DNA from: Roseiarcus sp963813555
GTDB taxonomy: Bacteria > Pseudomonadota > Alphaproteobacteria > Rhizobiales > Beijerinckiaceae
DNA length: 64,000 nucleotides
Direction of reading: 5' to 3'
NCBI GenBank assembly: GCA_963813555.1
Contig: CAWEZX010000012.1
Span: forward strand, 124,001 to 188,000
In this document: piece after piece, positions 52,110 to 61,634 of the stretch
How positions within the stretch are numbered: position 1 is the first letter of the stretch
How the letters are laid out: each line of letters opens with the position of its first letter
Made by a program: the position numbers and the translations under genes
The notes under the pieces: generated by a model
The model's input: the letters and a program-made list of their open reading frames with translations, nothing else
Database searches by the model: none
Told to the model about the DNA's origin: nothing

Positions 52110-52725
52110 GGGCGGCGGCAAGCGCTACACCACGCTGCCGAATCCGCTCGGATATTACACCGACCCGCTCACCGATCTCTCGACGCAGCTCTCGAACCTG
52201 ACTGCGACGACGGGGACGTCCTTCGTCAAGGGCGCCTTCAACGCCGGCTCGAACACTGGCCTCGTCGTGTTCGACATCAGCGGGTCCGAGCTCGAGAGCG
52301 ACCTCGTAAACCACGATTTCAGCTTCACCGGCAAGGGCGTGACGTCCTACATCATCAACGTCACCGGCAACTTCAGCGACCCGAGCAGCACGCATTTCAA
52401 CACCGATCAGGAGGATGCGCTGTTCAATTTCGAGGACGCGACGACGGTCAATCTCGGGCAGTGGGGCACCTCGATTCTGGCGCCTGACGCCGCGGTAAAG
52501 ATCACTGCGGGCGGCAACATCGAGGGTTCGGTGTTCGCGCAGGAATTCCTTGGCGGCGGCGAGTTGCACAATAACAACCTATTCAACGGCGCGCTTCCGG
52601 CAGCGGCGCTTGCGACCGCGGCGGTTCCCGAGCCGTCGACCTGGGCGATGCTGATCGCCGGTTTCGCCGGCCTTGGCTTCCTCGGCTGGCGCCGGGCTCG
52701 CATAAGCGCCCCCGCCGCGGCCTGA
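52110..52725 (+). pseudogene. Choice-of-anchor A / PEP-CTERM protein lacking its N-terminus
   Basis: Downstream of the repeat the frame encodes YTTLPNPLGYYTDPLTDLS, VFDISGSELESDLVNHDFS and NIEGSVFAQEFLGGGELHNN, characteristic of the choice-of-anchor A fold. It ends with the sorting signal VPEPSTWAMLIAGFAGLGFL, then the Arg cluster GWRRAR. The signal peptide and first part of the domain are missing, cut at the repeat edge. A GTG/TTG start inside (52267) would not give an exported protein. It was presumably disrupted by a deletion or insertion involving the repeat. Confidence 0.7.
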
Positions 52726-52751
52726 CCCGGGGCGGAATCGCGATCCATTTC

Positions 52752-52778
52752 AAAGGCCGCCGAGCTCCGGCGGCCTTT
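52752..52778 (+). terminator. Strong hairpin between convergent genes
   Basis: AAAGGCCGCCG and CGGCGGCCTTT form an 11-bp stem around a 5-base loop, with TTTG following. It lies between the PEP-CTERM relic and the antiporter gene on the opposite strand, and can serve either direction. Confidence 0.75.
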
Positions 52779-52795
52779 GTCATTTTCAGGGCGGG

Positions 52796-54058
52796 TTAAC
52801 GGGTCAGACCGGGAGCATCTCTGTTCGGAGGGCGCCTGCGCCTAACCGGAGCAAGTCGAAGCGCCTTCAGCGCGAGCGGCGCCGTCAGGCCTTGGACGAT
52901 CACCGAAAACGCGACCACCGCGAAAGCCGAAATGAGAATGTCGTCGCGCCGGGGAAGGTCGGCGGGCAGCGCGAGGGCGAGCGCCAAAGCCAGCGCGCCG
53001 CGCAGGCCCCCCCACCACATCAGGTGCTGCTGGTTGAGCGGGATCGCCCAGCGGGTGCGCGCGAAGGCCAGGCAGACCGGATAGACCGCGACCGCGCGGC
53101 CTAGAACCGCGAGCGCGATGACCAGCGTGAGCGCGAACAACCCCTCGCGGGCGAAATCGATGGTTGCCAACGCCGAGCCGATCAGCAGGAACACCAGCGA
53201 ATTGGCGAGAAAGGCGGCGAACTCCCAGAACTCGAGCACGAACGCCCGTCCATGCGGGGTGAGCGAGAGACCGAACCTCTCCTTCTGGGTGAGGACGCCA
53301 AGATTGCCCATCGTCAAGCCGGCGGTGACCGTCGCCAGCACGCCCGAGGCGCCGAAATGTTCGGCGATCAGGAACGATCCGAAGGCGGCGACCGCGGTCA
53401 GCGCCGTCTCGACCAGATGATCGTCGGATGTTCCCGCGATCATGACCGCAATCAGCCCGACGCTGAACCCGGCGGCCAAGCCGCCGCCGGCGATGACGAG
53501 AAACGTCGTAATGGCTGCGAACGACCCTTGCGCGTTTACCGGGTCATGCGCGGCCCAGACGAGTATGAGGGTGAAGAGGACCGCCGCCGCGCCGTCGTTG
53601 AACAGGCTCTCGGCTTCGATAAGCAGGCTGAGCCGGCCGGTGACGCGCGATTCCTTGATGAGCGCGATGACCGCGATTGGATCGGTCGCGCTGATCAGCG
53701 CGCCGAAAACCAGGGCGGATTCGAGCGGCCACCCGAGCCAGGCGGTGAGGCCGCCCGCCACCACGGCCGCGCACAAAGCGACACCGATGGTCGACAGTGC
53801 GACAACCGGAACGAGATCGCGTTTCAGATCGCTCCAGCGCAAGTTCAGGGCCGCCTCGAACAGAAGCGGCGGCAGCACGACGTCGAAGATCAAGTCGTGG
53901 GTCAGCACCAACCCGGCATTGACGCGAGCGGTGGCAAGCGCTGCGCCGGCAAGCACGAGGCCGACCGTATAGGGCAGACGCAGGCGGCGCGCCGCCAGCG
54001 CAACCAGAATGGCGAGGCCAAGCAGGCTCAGCGCGCGAAACAGCAGAACGTCCAGCAT
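52796..54058 (-). CDS. CPA1-family Na+/H+ antiporter
   Basis: This 420-aa inner-membrane protein has about 12 helices. The family signature region is ALVFGALISATDPIAVIALI (near residue 125), followed by LLIEAESLFNDGAAAVLFTL with the Asn-Asp pair involved in ion exchange. An Arg-rich short tail follows. It probably exchanges Na+ or K+ for protons. It lies 48 bp after the M23 peptidase gene on the same strand and may be co-transcribed. Confidence 0.88.
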   Translation of the reverse strand: MLDVLLFRALSLLGLAILVALAARRLRLPYTVGLVLAGAALATARVNAGLVLTHDLIFDVVLPPLLFEAALNLRWSDLKRDLVPVVALSTIGVALCAAVVAGGLTAWLGWPLESALVFGALISATDPIAVIALIKESRVTGRLSLLIEAESLFNDGAAAVLFTLILVWAAHDPVNAQGSFAAITTFLVIAGGGLAAGFSVGLIAVMIAGTSDDHLVETALTAVAAFGSFLIAEHFGASGVLATVTAGLTMGNLGVLTQKERFGLSLTPHGRAFVLEFWEFAAFLANSLVFLLIGSALATIDFAREGLFALTLVIALAVLGRAVAVYPVCLAFARTRWAIPLNQQHLMWWGGLRGALALALALALPADLPRRDDILISAFAVVAFSVIVQGLTAPLALKALRLAPVRRRRPPNRDAPGLTR

Positions 54059-54106
54059 GCGGCTCTGTTTAGCGGCGCGCCTTGGAAAGAGGAACTGCGG
54101 GCCGCG

Positions 54107-55495
54107 CTATTCCGCCGCCGCCAGATCGGCGCCGGCGCGCAAATAGCGCTCGGGGTCGACCGGCTCGCCGTCGACACGCACTTCATAATGCAAATGCGGC
54201 CCGGTCGAGCGGCCGGTCGAACCGAGCCTGCCCAGTACGGCGCTTTTGTCGACGGCCTCACCTTCCTCGACCAGCGCTTCCGACATGTGTGCGTAGACGG
54301 TGGCGAGCCCGTTGCCGTGATCAATTTCGACCATGATTCCGTAGCCGCCAGCCGGTCCCGCGTGTACGACGCGGCCAGCGGCGGCAGCGTGGATTTCGGC
54401 GCCGTAAGCCTCGGCGAGATCGACGCCCGGATGCAGCGCGAGACGGCCGAGGAACGGATCGGCGCGATAGCCGAAGGGCGACGTGAGGGTGGGATCGCCG
54501 GAAAGCGGCATCCGCAGGGGCACAAAGGACATGAGCGCCTTGAGGCGTTCGGCCGTGGCCACGTCGCGCGCGACCCGGGTGAGCGCCGGGTCGCTCGCAT
54601 CGATTTCGGCTGGGATGTAGGGGCCGCCGACGCCGCCTTGCCCATGGGGCAGAGAGAGTTTCGCTGGATCGAGCCCGGTCTCGGCGACGATCGCGGCGTC
54701 GCGCGAGGCAGAACGTTCAGCCGCGCGATCGACGGTGGCGAGAGCCTTCGTCTGGCCGCTTTCAATTTGGTCAAGCGATCCCTCGATGAGCGCGAGACGC
54801 GCCGAGGGGTCGAGATGGTCTGCGGCTGCCGATACGCTTGCCTTCGTGAGAGGCGCGTCCGAGGGCAGGGCGCTCAAGGTCTCGCCCGTTTCGTCAATCG
54901 GATGAGGCTTGACGCCCCGAAACTCGGTGGTGGGATCGGGAAGAGGGGCGTAAGCGCGCGCCGCGCCGTCTATGCTTGGCCCGGCCGCCGTCGGCGGGCC
55001 AAGCGCCCGGATTGCTCCGACTGCATCGGGAGCGTCCGGGAGCGCTGCAGATTTGCGCCGCCCAAATGAGGACGAGCCGCGCGCCTCCGTCTCGGCAAGC
55101 GCGACGACGATCGCGCCGCGCTGTTCAAGCCGGGCCTGCCGGGCCATGACTTCGTTGACCTTGCTCGTGAAGGAATTCCGCTCGAGCAATTGCCGGCTCG
55201 CAGCTTCATCAAGCCGTCCACGCGCCTCGGCCAGACGGTCTTCGTAAGCCGCCCTCATCTCCACCTGCCGCGCGAGGATTGCCCCCATCAGGTCATCGTG
55301 GAAGACGACGTAAAGCGTGACAGTGGCCGCCCAGGTGAATGAGAGAAGCGCAAGCGCCGCAATCGCCCAGACGCCGGCTCGTCCCAGCCGCACGGCGCCG
55401 ACAGCCTCGCCCCAGGAGAGCGAAAGACCATAGACTGAAAGGCCAGAATGCGACGCTGGCCGCGCCAGCTCCGGGTAATCCTCTCGCGACGACAT
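54107..55495 (-). CDS. M23-family (LytM-type) metallopeptidase
   Basis: This 462-aa membrane-anchored protein has a transmembrane helix at about residues 46-67 and a coiled-coil periplasmic stalk (VEMRAAYEDRLAEARGRLDE). The C-terminal LytM domain has Zn ligands in ALHPGVDLAEAYG and GPHLHYEVRVDG. It presumably cleaves peptidoglycan cross-links or regulates amidases. The ATG at 55495 is chosen for GGAGCG upstream; ATGs at 55549 and 55621 are in frame but poorly supported. Confidence 0.85.
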   Translation of the reverse strand: MSSREDYPELARPASHSGLSVYGLSLSWGEAVGAVRLGRAGVWAIAALALLSFTWAATVTLYVVFHDDLMGAILARQVEMRAAYEDRLAEARGRLDEAASRQLLERNSFTSKVNEVMARQARLEQRGAIVVALAETEARGSSSFGRRKSAALPDAPDAVGAIRALGPPTAAGPSIDGAARAYAPLPDPTTEFRGVKPHPIDETGETLSALPSDAPLTKASVSAAADHLDPSARLALIEGSLDQIESGQTKALATVDRAAERSASRDAAIVAETGLDPAKLSLPHGQGGVGGPYIPAEIDASDPALTRVARDVATAERLKALMSFVPLRMPLSGDPTLTSPFGYRADPFLGRLALHPGVDLAEAYGAEIHAAAAGRVVHAGPAGGYGIMVEIDHGNGLATVYAHMSEALVEEGEAVDKSAVLGRLGSTGRSTGPHLHYEVRVDGEPVDPERYLRAGADLAAAE

Positions 55496-56072
55496 GAACC
55501 AGCGCTCCAGCCTGGCGAAAAGGATCCTAGACCGCCAAGCAAAGCTCATTAAGGTTAATGGATCGCGAAGGTCGGATTCCTTAACGAATTGTAAGGAGCC
55601 GCTGATGTCGAACTTGTCCACCGGCCTGCCTTGAAGGGGTTATTTTGCGGGCAGCTTTGCTCCTTGATTGACGCGTTTCTGGCCGCCATTGATCCATATC
55701 CTGGATCTGCTTGTCGTTTTTTGAACATATGCATCTTTACCGACAAGAGACGGCGCGCTTTGTCGCAGCGGCAGGCTCAAACAAATAACCCATGCTTGCG
55801 TAAGGGCAGGACTTGTCGGCCCAAGTCTACAAACGGCCGTCCCGCAGATGTTCTCCACTCCATTACCTAAGTATTCAACGAAGGCCGGAGCAATGAGGCT
55901 TTGTCTCCCTTCTCTCGGTTCGCCATCGGGTGCTGTTGTCGGGGCTGTCCGCAAGGGGTCATTCGGATCCACCCAACGCTCCGCCCGGCGAAAAGGCGCA
56001 ACGGGCGCTAATGCCAGCGAAGAACTGATGTCGCGCGAGAGGAAAGGTCAGACCGGGAAAGTCGCCGGCGCC
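55496..56072. other. Intergenic region, no gene recognised
   Basis: About 577 bp lie between the M23 and Bcp genes, both on the minus strand. The first part holds the M23 promoter; TTAACCTTAA-like AT-rich segments occur at 55548-55560 and a GGATTCC near 55575. Further on, frames of up to 110 codons exist on both strands but have no recognisable similarity or ribosome-binding sites. I see no RNA gene. Confidence 0.4.
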
Positions 56073-56543
56073 TCAGAGCGCTTTGGCGGCTGCGAGGACC
56101 TCGTCCGCATGGCCCGGCACCTTCACCTTGCGCCAGGCCTTGGCGATGCGGCCATTGCGGTCGATGAGAAATGTCGAGCGCTCGACGCCGAAATATTTGC
56201 GGCCGTACATGCTCTTTTCCTTCCACACGCCGTAAGCCTCGATCGCCGAGCGCTCTGGGTCGGCCGCGAGCGCGATCTTCAGATCGTGCTTGTTTTTGAA
56301 CGTGTCGTGGCTCTTCGCGCTGTCGGGCGAAATCCCGATGATCGTCGCGCCGGCGGCGGCGAATTTGGCGCGCAAACCGTTGAAGGCGATGGCCTCGGCG
56401 GTGCAGCCGGATGTGTCGTCCTTGGGGTAGAAGTAGATCACGACAGGTTTGCCTTTAAGGTCCGCCAGGCTGGCGCGGCCTCCGCCGTCGGTTGGCAGTT
56501 GAAAATCGGGCGCTGGATCGCCCTCAGCCGGTTCCTTCGCCAT
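56073..56543 (-). CDS. bcp: Bcp/PrxQ-type peroxiredoxin
   Basis: This 156-aa thiol peroxidase removes hydroperoxides. The peroxidatic Cys is in YPKDDTSGCTAEAIAFNG (near residue 46). The resolving Cys that many Bcp proteins have five positions later is Ile here, and no other Cys is visible, so it should work as a 1-Cys enzyme. The ATG at 56543 has GAGGG upstream. It is divergent from the AsmA-like gene. Confidence 0.9.
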   Translation of the reverse strand: MAKEPAEGDPAPDFQLPTDGGGRASLADLKGKPVVIYFYPKDDTSGCTAEAIAFNGLRAKFAAAGATIIGISPDSAKSHDTFKNKHDLKIALAADPERSAIEAYGVWKEKSMYGRKYFGVERSTFLIDRNGRIAKAWRKVKVPGHADEVLAAAKAL

Positions 56544-56758
56544 ATCGCCCTCGTTTCGTCTCATTATTGGGTCAGTGCCGTCGCCGCCGAACGCGACTTC
56601 GCCGTCGGGCTCACATTGTCTCGGGGCGTCCGCCATTTCAACCGGCCGTCTCGGACAAGCGCCAAGGACGGGCCGATTCGGGGCCTTCGAATCAACGAAG
56701 ATTGCGCTTACGTTGCTCGCGCCACGGAGGGTGACCGGTATTGGTCGTTCGATATACC

Positions 56759-59700
56759 ATGACGACGCGGGCTCGCGCCCGGGCCGCAATGCGCGGGATG
56801 GCGGCGGACGCTCAAGGGGCTCGCCTCCCCTCGCGCTGGCGCCGGATCGGCGCTCGCCACATTACCCACGTTTGCCTCCGGACCGTGGAGTTCGCCGCAG
56901 CCCTATTCATCGTTGGCGGACTGGCGCTGGCTTCTATGCTGGCGCGAGGGCCCCTTCGGCTGGTCGGCATGCACGAGAAGATCCAATCCTCCCTCCAGGA
57001 GCGCGTTGGCGACCGTTACGCCATCGCTCTCGGCCCCACCTATCTCATGCACAATTCGTGGGGCGTGGGTCTGGGCTTCAAGGGCCTGACAGTGCGCGAC
57101 GCCGCGGGCCGAACGGTCCTTTCGGCGCCGAGCGGCAAAGTCGGCCTCGATCCGTTCTCTGCGGCGCTGCTCGACGTCCGGGTGCGCCGGCTTGAGCTCG
57201 ATGGGCTCGACCTGCGCATGCGAGTCGCGGCGGACGGCGCCCTGTCGCTCGCGGTCGCCAATGATTCTGGCGCGACCCCAATCCCTCTGCCAGGCGCGGT
57301 GGCGGCCGGCGGAGGCGCTTCCGCGCTTGCCGCTCTCGTCGGCGCCGCCGCTGAGGCCATGACCGGCGCCACCCAGGCGCTCGACCGGCTGACCCTCGCC
57401 AACGGTCATTTCGAGATCCAGAACGAAGCGACGCAGCGCTCCATCGTCTACAAGGATTTCGCCGTCACTTTCGATCATTCGGGCCCGAGGGCGCAGGCCA
57501 CGATCTCGGCGACCGGTCGGGCGGGACCGTGGACAATTGCGGCGCAGGCTTCGGAGGTGGACGCCACGACCCTGTCAATCCAGGCGCATGACCTCAGCCT
57601 CGCCGACCTCCAAGCGTTCGACAAGAAGCCTCCGCCCCTGACCGCGGAGGGGCCAATCGCAATCAAGCTCGACGCCGAGCTCACGCCAGAGTCGACGCTG
57701 CGCGCCTTCAGCGGTCGGTTCAGCATCGGCGCCGGACGCGTACGAATCAACAACCCCGACGCCGTCCCCTTTTTCATCGACGAAGCGACCGGCGCCGTCG
57801 CCTGGGATGAGGATGCGCGGCGGTATCGAGTTCGACAGGGTTCAGGTTCTCGCTGGCTTGACGCATGTCGACGCGCAAGGCTGGGTGGCGCCGCCGACCG
57901 ACGCGAACAAGATCTGGACCGCGCATCTCGAGTCGCGCGGCGCGCAATTCGGTCCCGAGCGGCCGGGCGCCAACCCGGTCGCGCTCGATTCGATGGTCTT
58001 CGACGCCCGCTTCCTCGAAGCGACGTCCCAGTTCATCGTCGACGGCCTCACGGCGCGCGGGCCGACCGTCGACGTGGCGGTCAAAGCGGAGACAGCGCCG
58101 GACGGGGAGGGCTCCTCGCTCAAACTCGCCATCAACGCTGGCCCCAGCGCCACATCCGATCTCGTCCGTCTGTGGCCACAATTCATCAATCCCGACGTAC
58201 GCGAATGGTGCGCCCACAATCTGCACGGCGGGCGCATCCAGGGAACGATGAAGGCCAACTGGACCGCCGCCGACCTCGACGCAATGGCGCATAAGCGCGG
58301 CTTGCCGCGCGAGAGCCTGCACGGCGAGTTCACCACCCGTGACATCGGCGTCGACCTCTTGCCCGGCTTGCCAGCGATGATGACCGATGAGGGTGCCGGA
58401 TCCTTTACTGGCCATGAATTCACTGTCTCGGGCAATCACGCGACGATGGTCCTGTCGCCATCGCGGCGCGTGCAGGCGAACGACCTCTCCTTCACCGTCC
58501 CCGACACGACGCCGAGACCCATCGTCGACGCGTCCGCCCAGGCGCATATGACCGGAACGGCCGACGCGCTCGCCGATCTGCTCATGCGCGAACCGTTGCG
58601 CCGCCAGGCGGGCTTTGCGATCGATCCTGCGACGGTCAAAGGGCAGGCGGAAGGTGATCTCGTCCTCGATCTCAAGTTGGGAAAGACTGCGCGGCCCGAG
58701 GACTCGCAGTTCCACGCTTCTGGAGCGCTCGACAATCTCCAGATCGAGAAGTTTCTTGCCGATGAAAGGCTCAATTCGGCGACAGCCACGTTCGAGGCCG
58801 ATCGCAATGTGCTCAAGATTGTGGGCGACGGCCAGCTCCTCGGCGCCGCGACCCACGTGGAGGTCGCCCGCGCGCCCGGCGAGGAAGGCACGGCGACGGT
58901 GACCTTCGCCCTCGACGCGGCCGCGCGCGCCAAGCGCGGTCTCAATTTCGGCTCGTGGCTCACGGGTCCACTGCCGGTCAAGCTGAAGGCCCCCCTGACT
59001 CGCGCCAGCGCGGAGGTCGAAATCGACCTGACGCCGGCGGGCGTCGACAATCCTGTTCCGGGCCTCTCGAAGCCGGTCGGAAGACCAGGCAAGGCGACGT
59101 TCCTCATCAAGCCTACGCCAGAGGGTGCTTCGCTCAGCAATATCGCCATCGAACTCGGCGTGCCGATGTTGCGTGGATCGGCTCAAATGGACCCCGACGG
59201 CGCCGTGGAGACCGCCACGATCACTCAGGCGCGTATCGCGCCGGGCGACGATTTCAAGGTCGACGTCATCAATGGCCCGGCTTCGCTCAAGGCTTCGGTG
59301 CGCGGGACGACGCTCGACGCCCGAGCATTCGTCAAGTCGTTATTGGATGGGACCTCTTCTGGACAAATCGCTACGAAGGATTTCGACATCGACGCCAAGA
59401 TCGCGAGCGTCAGGGGCTCCAACAAACAGGCGATCACCAGCATGGAGCTCACCGCGTCCCGGCGCGGCGGCCAGAACTCAACTCGGAAGTTTGCGCGGAC
59501 GCATCGGCAGCGGGGCGGTGATGGCGACCGGAAGCGGGCAGGAAACGCGGATCATGACATCCGACGCCGGCGCGCTTCTCCGTTTCGCCAATCTTTATTC
59601 GCATCTCGAAGGCGGCGATCTCAATCTGCTTCTGCGCTCTCGCGGCGATTTGAGCGCCGGCGAGGCGACTCTTACCGATTTCGTCCTGCGGGACGAGCCA

Positions 59701-60195
59701 GCGTTTCGCCAGCTGGTCAGCGCCGGGCCGCAGCGCGCATCAGAAGGCGGAGGCGCCGCTATTGATGCGTCGCGCGTCCGCTTTGAGAAAATGACCGCGT
59801 CCTTTGAGCGCACTCCGGGCAAGCTGGCGATTCGGGACGGGGTCATCTACAATCCAAGCGTCGGACTTACGACCCAAGGCGCGATCGATTTCGAACACAA
59901 CCAAATCGACGTTAGCGGCTCATTCGTGCCGGCCTATACCGTCAACACCATGTTGACGAAGATCCCGCTCGTTGGCGTCCTGCTCAGCGGCGGAGACAAC
60001 GACGGTGTTTTCGGCCTCAGCTATCGCGTGCATGGGCTGATGAGCAGTCCGACGCTCACCGTCAATCCGCTGTCGGCGATCGCCCCTGGGATCTTGCGCC
60101 GCATGCTCGGCGCAATCGACGGGACGACGTCTCGCAGCGGCGCCCGCGATCCGGCGGAGACGGCCGACGCGCCGACGCATCGGCCGGCGCGGTAG
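56759..60195 (+). CDS. Large AsmA/DUF3971-like envelope protein (two frameshifts, suspected artefacts)
   Basis: This long protein is anchored by one N-terminal helix (about 42-60) and carries repetitive beta-rich segments, such as LSIQAHDLSLADLQAFDKKP, TAEGPIAIKLDAELTPESTL and GVIYNPSVGLTTQGAIDFEH. Its end, IDVSGSFVPAYTVNTMLTKI with GGDNDGVFGLSYRVHGLMSS, is that of the DUF3971/AsmA-like (YhdP-related) family involved in lipid transport between membranes. The frame breaks at 57828-57833 (GAGTTC for GAGTC) and 59474-59479 (GAACTC for GACTC). Restoring both GANTC sites gives one frame of 1144 aa. Confidence 0.85.
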
Positions 60196-61458
60196 CTAAA
60201 TCGCCCTGAGCAGCACATGCTTCTTGCGGCCCAGCGACAGCTTGACAATTCCGCCCGCTTTCAGCGCGTCACGGGTGATGAGCGCCTTCTCGTCGCCCAG
60301 CGTGGCGTCGTTGACCCTTAAGCCGCCGCCGCGGATCTGGCGGCGCGCTTCGCCAGTCGAGGCGACGAGGCCAGCGCGCACAAAGGCGCTGAGCGCGCCG
60401 AGTCCGGCTTCGAACTCCGCACCCGGCACGTCGACCGTCGGCAGGCTCTCGGCGAGTTCTTTGTCCTCGAAGGTCTTGCGCGCCGTGGCGGCGGCCGCCT
60501 CAGTCGCCACGCGCCCGTGCAGCAGCGAGGTCGCTTCGTTGGCCAGCGCCTTCTTCGCCTCGTTGATCTCGGCTCCGGCCAAGCGTTCGAGCCGGCCGAT
60601 TTCGTCGAGCGGCATGAGCGTGAACAGTCTGAGAAACCGGCCAACGTCGGCGTCGCCGGTGTTGCGCCAGAACTGCCAATAGTCGTAAGGCGCGAGCATC
60701 GTCTCATCGAGCCAGATCGCCCCCGCGGAGGTCTTGCCCATTTTCGCACCCGAAGCCGTGGTGATGAGCGGCGAGGTCAACGCATAGAGCGGCTCGAGCC
60801 CCATGCGCCGGCCGAGATCGACGCCGGTCACGATATTGCCCCACTGGTCGGACCCGCCCATCTGCAGCGTCACCCCGTAGCGCCTGTATAGCTCGGTGAA
60901 ATCGTAAGCCTGCAGGCACATGTAGTTGAACTCGAGAAAGGAGAGCTCCTGCTCGCGGGTCAGCCTTAGCTTGACCGAATCCATGGCCAGCATGCGGTTG
61001 ACCGAGAAATGGCGCCCGACATCGCGAAGGAAATCGATGTAGTTGAGCGCGGCGAGCCAGTCGGCGTTGTCGGGCATGATCGCGTCGCGCTTGCCGTCGC
61101 CGAAGCGGACGAAATGGGAGAAGGCCGTGCGTATGCCCGCCTTGTTGGCCTCGATCTCCCGAACGGTCAGCAGCTTGCGGCTTTCGTCCTTGCCCGACGG
61201 GTCGCCGACCATGGTCGTGCCCCCGCCCATCAGCGCCACCGGCTTGCCCCCCGTCTCCTGAAGCCAGTGCAACATCATGATCTGCACGAGCGACCCGACG
61301 TGCAACGACGGCGCGGTGCAATCGAAGCCGATATAAGCAACGAGCGAGCCTGACCGGGCTTTCTCGTCGAGACCGGTGAAATCGGAGCATTGGTGAATGA
61401 ACCTGCGCTCCTGCATGACGCGCAGGAAGTCGGATCGCGGTTGGAACACGTCAGTCAA
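60196..61458 (-). CDS. tyrS: Tyrosyl-tRNA synthetase
   Basis: This 420-aa class I synthetase has the HIGH-like motif CTAPSLHVGSLVQIMMLHWL (near residue 52) and the tyrosine-pocket region MGGSDQWGNIVTGVDLGRR. The KMSKS-like loop is GAKMGKTSAG (near 228), and a C-terminal S4 RNA-binding domain (IRGGGLRVNDATLGDEKALI) follows. Its stop directly abuts that of the AsmA-like gene. The start at 61458 is 177 bp from the IS1182 insertion; the element may sit in its promoter region. Confidence 0.95.
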   Translation of the reverse strand: MTDVFQPRSDFLRVMQERRFIHQCSDFTGLDEKARSGSLVAYIGFDCTAPSLHVGSLVQIMMLHWLQETGGKPVALMGGGTTMVGDPSGKDESRKLLTVREIEANKAGIRTAFSHFVRFGDGKRDAIMPDNADWLAALNYIDFLRDVGRHFSVNRMLAMDSVKLRLTREQELSFLEFNYMCLQAYDFTELYRRYGVTLQMGGSDQWGNIVTGVDLGRRMGLEPLYALTSPLITTASGAKMGKTSAGAIWLDETMLAPYDYWQFWRNTGDADVGRFLRLFTLMPLDEIGRLERLAGAEINEAKKALANEATSLLHGRVATEAAAATARKTFEDKELAESLPTVDVPGAEFEAGLGALSAFVRAGLVASTGEARRQIRGGGLRVNDATLGDEKALITRDALKAGGIVKLSLGRKKHVLLRAI

Positions 61459-61634
61459 ATTTGGGCCCCGGCGTCATCGTGGGCCCGTGCTTTAGGGAAG
61501 CGCCAGCCGAAGCGCAACTGCGACCTGATGGGCGACTGATGCATGGTTGAGGTCGCGAGGGGCGGAAAGCGTTCAGCCGGGAGCGGCGTTCGATGAGTAG
61601 GGGGTATGCGGGTCGAACCGATTGGACCTTCTAG

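Noticed and set aside
53252..55069. 605-codon plus-strand open frame
   Set aside because: It is antisense to the antiporter and M23 genes, highly charged and without recognisable motifs; a GC-rich shadow frame.
57774..59186. 470-codon minus-strand open frame
   Set aside because: It lies opposite the AsmA-like gene whose sense frame is conserved; composition (Arg-rich) is typical of antisense shadows.
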